Origin: Hysterangium stoloniferum
Taxonomy: Eukaryota; Basidiomycota; Agaricomycetes; Hysterangiales; Hysterangiaceae
Assembly: GCA_015178975.1 (NCBI GenBank)
Contig: WHVD01000023.1
Coordinates: 620,001 to 684,000 of the forward strand
DNA length: 64,000 bases
Direction: 5' to 3'
In this document: one piece after another, positions 57,899-64,000 of the stretch
Position numbering within the stretch: position 1 is the stretch's first letter
Layout of the letters: each line of letters starts with the position of its first letter
Program-made: the position numbers and the translations under genes
Notes under the pieces: model-generated
The model's input: the letters and a program-made list of their open reading frames with translations, nothing else
Databases searched by the model: none
Told to the model about the DNA's origin: nothing

Positions 57899-58075
57899 TG
57901 TTAAAAAGTAGCCCCTATTATCATTGTTACTGTGGTCTGTTTACACGTTGTTAGTTCCTATAACTCCGCCCTAACCGAACTACATATTGTATATACATGA
58001 AATAAATAATCACTAAGTATGTGTCACGTGATAAAAGAACAAAGGGAATATGTGCGGTGTCTTTGTTCCTCAACA
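57899..58075 (-). repeat. 5' LTR of copia element B
   Basis: 177 bp; adjoins the primer-site core at 57888-57898. Confidence 0.95.
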
Positions 58076-60305
58076 ATTTTATCATTGCATCTGCTGATCG
58101 CAGCATCCCTCTTACTCCACACAACATCACACTTCATGCAAACGTGATCATAGCAGGGTGGGTTGAGCCAGGAGAACCTGTTGGAGAGTCTTGGGTTGGC
58201 AGGTTTCTGGACAGATATCATGATGAGCTTCAGACTCATTGGTCGAAGCCCTTGGCTACAGAGAGGGCACGTTCACTGAATGAAGAATCAGTCACAGAGT
58301 GGTTTAAATTGGTTGAAGAGCTGATTGTGAAGAGGGGCATCAAGAAGGAAAATATCTATGGAATGGACAAGAGCGGCTTCCCACCGTCAAACCAAGGCAC
58401 TCAGCGTGTAGTTGGACGGCGGGGTACAAAAACCCAGCACAAGGTTGGGAGTGCTAATCGCGAGAATGTAACTGCCATTGTGACTATCTGTGCGGATGGA
58501 ACTGCCCTCAAGCCAACCATCATCTTCAAAGGGCATAATTTCTTGAAGAAGTGGGGGGAGAATAACATGTCTGGAGCTTTGTGAGTACCTTCAAACATGC
58601 TAATTGTAGTGAACACTAATCTTCCACAGGCTCTGCGTGTCTGAGAATGGGTGGACTGATGGAAGTTTAGCATATGAGTGGATCACAAAGGATTTCGATC
58701 CCCAGACATGTGAGAAAGCTGCTGGCAAAACACGTGTCTTGTTAATGGACAGCCATAGCTCGCATTACACGGCTGACCTCCTGGAGTATTGTATGGCAAA
58801 CAACATTGAGGTGCTCAGATACCCACCTCACTGTACACATGCTTTGCAGGGGCTTGACGTCGTATGCTTCGTGAAAATGAAGGTGGCCTGGAAAAATCAA
58901 ATTGATGAGTTCAAGACCTTTCACCAATGAGGTGTTGGTAAGGAAGTCTTCTGCCAAGTCTTCGGAGAAGCATTCCTCAAAGCATTTACCCCTGAGACTA
59001 TCACGGCAGCATTCAAGGCCACAGGAATCCAACCATTCAATCTGAATGTCATCCAACCCACTCAGATGAAGCCGAGTGAGAATACCTCCACACAGGCTTC
59101 ATTCCCACAACCACAAACCAGCCCCACACATGCTGTGATGGTCACCTTCCATCATTACAGCTTCACGACACAGGGGACCCAACCAGACTCACCCCCCACA
59201 GCTGGACCTTCAAATTTCCCCAGTTCCCTCTCTGATCCAATCCCAATGGCTGTTGATACAAATCCCCCACACCGTCCAAATGCCGTGATCCTGCATCAAA
59301 TCCTGACCTGGCAACACCACGTAAGTGGATGTGGCTGCTTGGGGTTGGCCTTGCAAACACTTCATCAGGATCATTCCTAGTCACAAAAGCACATGTAACA
59401 CACCTTGAGATGAAACGAGCCATCCACCCACCTGTCCTAGAATGTGTCCCTGGCAAAATAGCGACTCCCGACTGGTCACTTCTTGACAAACATGCACTGC
59501 TTTCGAAGTTCACATGTAGTGCCCTCGAGTCACGATGCAAAGCCCTAGAAAGAAATTTGCTTTTAGCTCAGCAGCGGCTTGAGGCACAGGAAATGATTAT
59601 GGAAGGGAAGAATGCTTAACTTGTCATCCAGAACATAGGAATGGAGAGAATGAATCATACTTTGCATGAAAAGGAGAAGGGAAAGAAGTCAGACCGTACA
59701 ATCTTGTTTCCAGGAGGAAAGGGGAGGCATCTGACTGATGTTGAGCTCATCAAGCAGAAGCGGGAGCTTGAGGACACGAAAGCACAGGAGGAAGCAGAGA
59801 AGGAGAGGAAGAGGGTGGCAAAGGAGGACCGATGAGTTGAAAAGGCAAACCTTGAAGAGTGCTGGAAGGCAATGCTTGAGGAGTATGAGCACACAATCAC
59901 TGAGTGGACAACAGGATGTCAGACTCTGCGAGCAGCTGGGGTAAAGGTGAAGGACTTACCAAAGAAGCCAAAACGGCCCACTAAGCCTAAATTGACAGAG
60001 CTGGGGGACAACGATGAGGGGCAGGACGATGTAGATGACGACGGCTCGTAGAGATAACCATCGATAAACACAGCGTGTCACACATGTCACATTCTGTGAA
60101 TGAAGTGAATTTCGTGACAAATGCATTGTTGACAGAATTCAACATCGATGAAGTGGTTCCTCTTCATTTACCTTTACCAGTGCATGTAAATACACTTATA
60201 GGACCCCATAGAACAAGATGTATTACTCAGATGTACTAAAAATTGATTGTGGAAGGTATGAGTCGTGAATCATAAAAGGGTGTGAAAAGGACTGCCAGAA
60301 CACTG

Positions 60306-61470
60306 TATATTTTGCCATAGCTCTCACAGTGCCCCCCAGGTCGAAGAGCTATGTCAAAGAAGGTGTCAAAGGATGCTTGGAACTCCTCCCCATGGATCCT
60401 GCAAAGAACCTCTGAGGTGCAGGATAGCATTTGTAATGTATTAGCCTTATTTTAATACTATTTTCCAAAAAAGGAGTCCAGTGCTCTATCAAAATGTGCA
60501 AATACTCAATTCACTGCAAGGTAAAAAAATTTGAGTATTTGATATTAATCAGTGGCAGCCTAAATAGACTTAGAACCCCTGAAGTCAAGAGTTTACTTGA
60601 ATATATGCACCCTACTTTGCAAAGAAGGTTTTGAGAGCTGCTTATGTAAGCTTGTTCTTTTTCTGTGAAAACAACCACTAAAATATGAATAACAATTTAC
60701 TGATTCCAAAACTAGATTCAACTTCGATTCTAGCTAGTTTATATATTTTTTATACTATTTATCAAACAGTAAAAATATTTATAAACAGGTCAAAGGATTA
60801 GATATAGAATAAAACACTATCTGGCTAATATATGCTTTATTTACACTAACCTACAGGGTCTACTGTGATACTAACTTATCAGGATCTTAATGTAGTCTTA
60901 AGGATTCTGCAAGAATATTCTCAGTATTTATTTATGCCAAAAACTGGGTAGAAATTAGAAATGTATTCCTAATCTCAACAATGATAATCAACAACTCAAC
61001 TAGAGGTGGATAAGATAGCCAGCTACTCAACTAAGAGGTGGCAAAGGGAACAGTTGATATGTTTATTTATTTATTATTGATTGATAACCAACAGCTCAAC
61101 TAGAGGTGGTTAAGGGATTCTGAGTTAGCTTAGTTCAGCAGCTCAACTAGAGGTGACTAAGTGTTTGTATATATTTGTCCAACAGCCCAATCAGGGGTGG
61201 AATATAACTGCTGCTGCAGTGGCACACTGATGTGGCTGGTTAAGATGGTTAAATTGAGTTATATTTCATGGCTAGAGCAGAGCTCCTTATATATATTGAG
61301 ATCTGAGACATTTAGAGACATACTGTATTGAACTTTATTTCTATCCTATTTTAGCTATTTTACTTGGAATGTTTTAGACATTTCCGCCATTCTCTATTGT
61401 AGCATATATGATGATGATGATCATCATCATCCATCATATAAAGTAAAGTTGTATGGTGGGTGGTGGGCGT
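60306..61470. other. No gene recognised; degenerate CAACTAGAGGTGG repeats and a palindrome
   Basis: Variants of AACAGCTCAACTAGAGGTGG occur near 60989, 61024, 61088, 61138 and 61180 with uneven spacing. GATGATGATGATCATCATCATC near 61407-61430 is a perfect palindrome. No coding motif was seen. Confidence 0.55.
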
Positions 61471-61620
61471 TTTTAGGCACCGAAGGTGCCCCAATGCGTG
61501 AGGGCGCGGAGCGCCCGAGCTTCTTCCCCATCAGGGTCGAAAAATCCCCATGGGGGTGCGTGTGAGTGTGTGACTAAGCTGAGGGCGCGATAGCACCCAA
61601 AGTCTCTTATTAGTCAGCAT
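61471..61620. other. GC-rich hairpin cluster
   Basis: Three short hairpins: GGCACC-GAA-GGTGCC, GGGCGC-GGA-GCGCCC and GGGCGC-GAT-AGCACCC, within 120 bp in otherwise AT-rich DNA. Such hairpins occur near ends of some rolling-circle transposons. Without a Rep/helicase frame in the window this is only a suggestion. Confidence 0.4.
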
Positions 61621-62203
61621 GGGGGCTTTTTTGCACACGCGGGAGTATTTAATGATGCTGCGGGAGTATTTGTGCCACTGCAGGAGCTTTTCCGTGACAT
61701 TTGTGACATACCCGGAACTATTTTGCGACGCGTGGGAACATTTTCGGCCATAGCCGCGGGAAGCCCGGAAGCCCGCTGTAAAGCCTTGAGGCTGCCATAC
61801 TTTCTCCCTTCCCCTCTCCCTCCCCCGGCTTTGTCCTCTTTAAATTGTGAGGGGATCCTCTCTGGAATATTTCTCAAGGTATCTGGGCCCATATCAAGGT
61901 GTGTTGAGGGCTCTATTTAATTGTATTAAATTTCGCTTTTTTAATAATTAAATATATTATTCTGCAGTTAGAGTCTGGCTATCCACTGGCCCTGGACCCC
62001 CCATATTGAGCATTTATCATCTCTGAACCCTTCTTCAACTCCTCAGGCAATATAAAAGGTGTGGTGAGCTTCTACCAATTATTATTTAATTTTCGCTTTT
62101 TTTAATGATTAAATAATTTATTTGCAGTCAAATTACCCTTTCCCGGGTGTTCTTCTCATTCATAATTTTGAAATACACAGTCTGAAGACTATCCTATAAT
62201 ATC

Positions 62204-62680
62204 AGGTATGTTTTGGGCTTTCTCATGCTGTTGTAATATATTTATGCATTATTTTACCCATTTTTGGGTTATTTTAGATCTATTTGTCTGAATTTCCTTT
62301 CCATAGGACTCTCCACTGCTTTTTGAGTCTTCTCTGTGATTATAAGTCGAGTATTGAAGGTGATTCCTGTCCCTGTAATTAATCTTACCTTTTTTTGCTC
62401 AAATATTATTCTTACAGTGAAATTGACCATCTATTCTGGGCCATTTTGCCTTGATTGCTGTTTCTATTGTTACTGGAAGATATAACATATCTCCAGGTTT
62501 GTATTGGTACCTTCCCTCATGCTATTAAAAAATATTTATGCATTATATTTCGTGTTTTTAGGCTATTTTAGACCCATTTGTCTGCATTTCTTTTCTGCCA
62601 CTCTCTACTGTGTTTGTGACCACTCCATATAAGTATAAGTGGAGTATTGAAAGTGAGTCCTTTCCCTGTAATTTTCTTTG
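62204..62680. repeat. Duplicated segment of about 180 bp
   Basis: The stretches at about 62220-62385 and 62515-62680 share CTCATGCT, TTATGCATTA, GGTTATTTTAGA/GGCTATTTTAGA, CATTTGTCTG and GAGTATTGAA in the same order. They lie upstream of the repetitive reading frame and might be part of its 5' region or introns. Confidence 0.65.
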
Positions 62681-62783
62681 GCTTATTTTAGTCTAATTCA
62701 CCACAACTTTCTGCCCCTCCTTTCTTCCCCCTCTCTTGCAGGGTTTCTCTCTCTGCTGCTACTGCTGTGATTGCTATATTAGT

Positions 62784-64000
62784 ATGGATCGAACACCTGA
62801 GTGTAATCGGGAGGAGGAGCGAAGGCAGCATAGGGCACAATTGCAAATGACATCTCCATCTGATCGTCATCAACGTTTAGCTGTGAATTCTAATATATTA
62901 CTCCCTCCTCGGCCATTTGGAGATCTCCCTGTTGGTAGAGGTCAACCTGATAATCCATTTTTGGTTTCTCAGCCAGGTGGCTCTACTGCAGGTGGCTCTG
63001 CTGCAAGTGGCTCTGCTGCAAGTGGCTCTGCTGCAAGTGGCTCTGCTGCAAGTGGCTCTGCTGCAGGTGGCTCTGCTGCAGGTGGCTCTGCTGCAGGTGG
63101 CTCTGCTGCAGGTGGCTCTGCTGCAGGTGGCTCTGCTGCAGGTGGCTCTGCTGCAGGTGGCTCTGCTGCAGGTGGCTCTGCTGCAGGTGGCTCTGCTGCA
63201 GGTGGCTCTGCTGCAGGTGGCTCTGCTGCAGGTGGCTCTGCTGCAGGTGGCTCTGCTGCAGGTGGCTCTGCTGCAGGTGGCTCTGCTGCAGGTGGCTCGG
63301 ATATAGTTGGCTCTGATGCAGTGGCTCTTTTGCGTAGGCAGTATGAAGATTTGCCACCATTACAACCTCTTAGGCAGGGTCGTGGACGGAGAAATACAGC
63401 TGCTCAATTGCAACGACCAATTTTGCAGTTAGCACCACATATCCAGCAGGGTCATCAACCAGCAAATGCACCTGTTCAGCCACAGGCACCAGGTCATGTA
63501 TGAGGCAATGTAGCTGCTCAATTGCAGCAACCAATTTTGCAGTTAGCACCACATATTCAGCAAGGTCATCAACCAGCAAATGCACCTGTTCAGCCACAGG
63601 CACCAGGTCATGTACGAGGCAATGTAGCTGCTCAACTTCAGCAACCACTTTATATACAACAGGGTGCACCTGCAGATGAAGCTGTCCAGCCTGCAGTTGG
63701 CTCTGCTGGAGTAGCTGCTCTGTATGCTCAGTATGCTGCTTTACCACAGTTAGACCAACCTGCTCAACTGCAGCCACAAATTTTACAGTCAGCACCACAT
63801 CCACAGCATGGTCATCAACCAGGAAATGTAGCTGCACCACTACAGTATCACCATCCACAGCAACAACAACCACCTATTTTGCAGTGGCAACCACCACAGC
63901 ATTTCCATCCACCTGGACATCCAGCTCCACAACAACAACAACCTATATTGCAGTGGGCACCACCACAGCTTCACCATCCACCTGGAAATCCAGCTCCACA
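62784..64000 (+). CDS. Repetitive Gly/Ser/Ala- then Gln/Pro-rich protein, partial; one in-frame stop
   Basis: The frame starts MDRTPECNREEERRQHRA. After about 60 residues it enters about 21 units of a pentapeptide (GGSAA, early ones SGSAA), encoded by a 15-bp minisatellite at 62975-63297. It then becomes Gln/Pro/His-rich. A 111-bp unit (AAQLQQPILQLAPHIQQGHQ and following) is duplicated. The first copy ends in TGA at 63501-63503 where the second has CGA, so a single transition may be the only interruption. The frame then stays open to the window edge. Gln-rich N-termini of this sort precede Helitron-type proteins in some fungi, but no diagnostic domain is visible, so the function is unknown. 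Confidence 0.5.
62975..63297. repeat. 15-bp coding minisatellite (GGTGGCTCTGCTGCA), about 21 units
   Basis: Units are nearly identical. The third to sixth units have AGT in place of GGT, and the first has ACT for GCT. The period is a multiple of three, so length changes keep the frame. Confidence 0.95.

Larger units (their letters stand above)
53087..58075 (-). mobile_element. Ty1/copia element B (4989 bp), duplication ATTTT
   Basis: The 177-bp LTRs (53087-53263 and 57899-58075) start TGTTAAAAA and end CCTCAACA. I see only two differences between them. ATTTT flanks the element (53082-53086 and 58076-58080). The sense strand is minus: the primer-site core GGCCCATAACC is at 57888-57898, and the polypurine tract is GAGGAGGAG next to the left LTR. 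It sits inside the pogo transposase, whose frame is restored on its removal. Nearly identical LTRs mean a recent insertion. Confidence 0.96.
52820..60051 (+). pseudogene. Pogo-type DDE_1 transposase, interrupted by copia element B
   Basis: The N-terminal exon (52820-53086) reads EALDEYRHEQEKPVKQQRGL, a stop, then MSAFNASKRKLSYPEE. After the copia element the frame continues without a break as LIDF/IIASADRSIPLT, EPVGESWVGRFLDR, KENIYGMDKSGFPPSNQGTQ and TAIVTICADGTALKPTIIFK. A 50-bp intron (58579-58629) is followed by RVLLMDSHSSHYTADLLE and CTHALQGLDVVCF. The acidic residues are in YGMD, LLMDSHSSH and GLDVV. A Lys/Glu-rich tail follows. Stops at 52957, 58928, 59618 and 59833 (approximately) are mostly explainable as CGA-to-TGA or CAA-to-TAA changes. 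Nonfunctional. Confidence 0.9.
52368..60305 (+). mobile_element. Pogo-type (DDE_1) transposon split by copia element B, TA duplication
   Basis: The tips CAGTGATTTGGCAGTCC (52368) and the inverse of CAGTGTTCTGGCAGTCC (ending 60305) share GGCAGTCCTTTTCACACCC. Each is flanked by TA. Without the 4994 bp of copia plus duplication the element is about 2.94 kb. The single transposase gene reads left to right. It is decayed by stops as well as by the insertion. Confidence 0.88.

Noticed and set aside
61471-61620. A definite Helitron terminus
   Set aside because: Hairpins are suggestive, but no TC start, CTRR end or Rep/helicase gene is visible in the window.
62983-63360. Minus-strand frame of HLQQS-type repeats as a gene
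   Set aside because: It is the antisense reading of the 15-bp minisatellite; a repeat whose period is a multiple of three stays open in several frames.

Overview
The window looks like a transposon-rich, gene-poor segment of a basidiomycete genome, most likely a mushroom-forming Agaricomycete. The genes that can be modelled have many short GT-AG introns of about 40-90 bp. Several families are ones known to be expanded in these fungi: SRPK-like kinases, alpha-kinases, Crinkler-type P-loop NTPases, DUF6534-type seven-helix membrane proteins, P450s and DDE_1 transposases.

Left third (1-20 kb). A decayed Ty1/copia 3' end is split by a solo LTR. An intact five-exon SRPK-like kinase and an intact four-exon P-loop NTPase follow on the minus strand. 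A P450 relic next to a solo LTR comes next, then a 3.07-kb LTR element with two LTRs that look identical but no coding capacity. After that there are foldback elements and short repeats.

Middle (19.5-41.7 kb). A truncated VPS15 (PI3-kinase regulatory subunit) gene copy is cut by a solo LTR and by a complete 5.7-kb TIR element. That element carries two apparently functional reading regions, an alpha-kinase and a retroviral-type integrase. Further right are an inverted-repeat element holding a LINE 3' fragment and the 3' end of a GH89 gene. A 16-exon DUF6534 membrane-protein gene can be modelled completely. A 411-bp TRIM has a complete tRNA-shaped sequence in each LTR. A broken EH-domain gene and an intact histidine-phosphatase gene close this part.

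Right third (41.7-64 kb). This is mostly nested transposons. A copia element sits inside a GH89 pseudogene. A gag/LTR remnant, a Tc1-type composite with one dead and one intact DD34E transposase, and a pogo-type (DDE_1) element split by a second copia element follow. The window ends in hairpin-rich DNA leading into a repetitive Gly/Ser/Ala- and Gln/Pro-rich reading frame that runs off the edge.

Most insertions were placed from target-site duplications read directly in the sequence, and several host reading frames rejoin exactly when an insertion plus one duplication is removed. Intact host genes are few: the SRPK kinase, the P-loop NTPase, the DUF6534 protein and the histidine phosphatase. 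The candidate for something little described is the alpha-kinase/integrase element at 21479-27202, followed by the tRNA-bearing TRIM.
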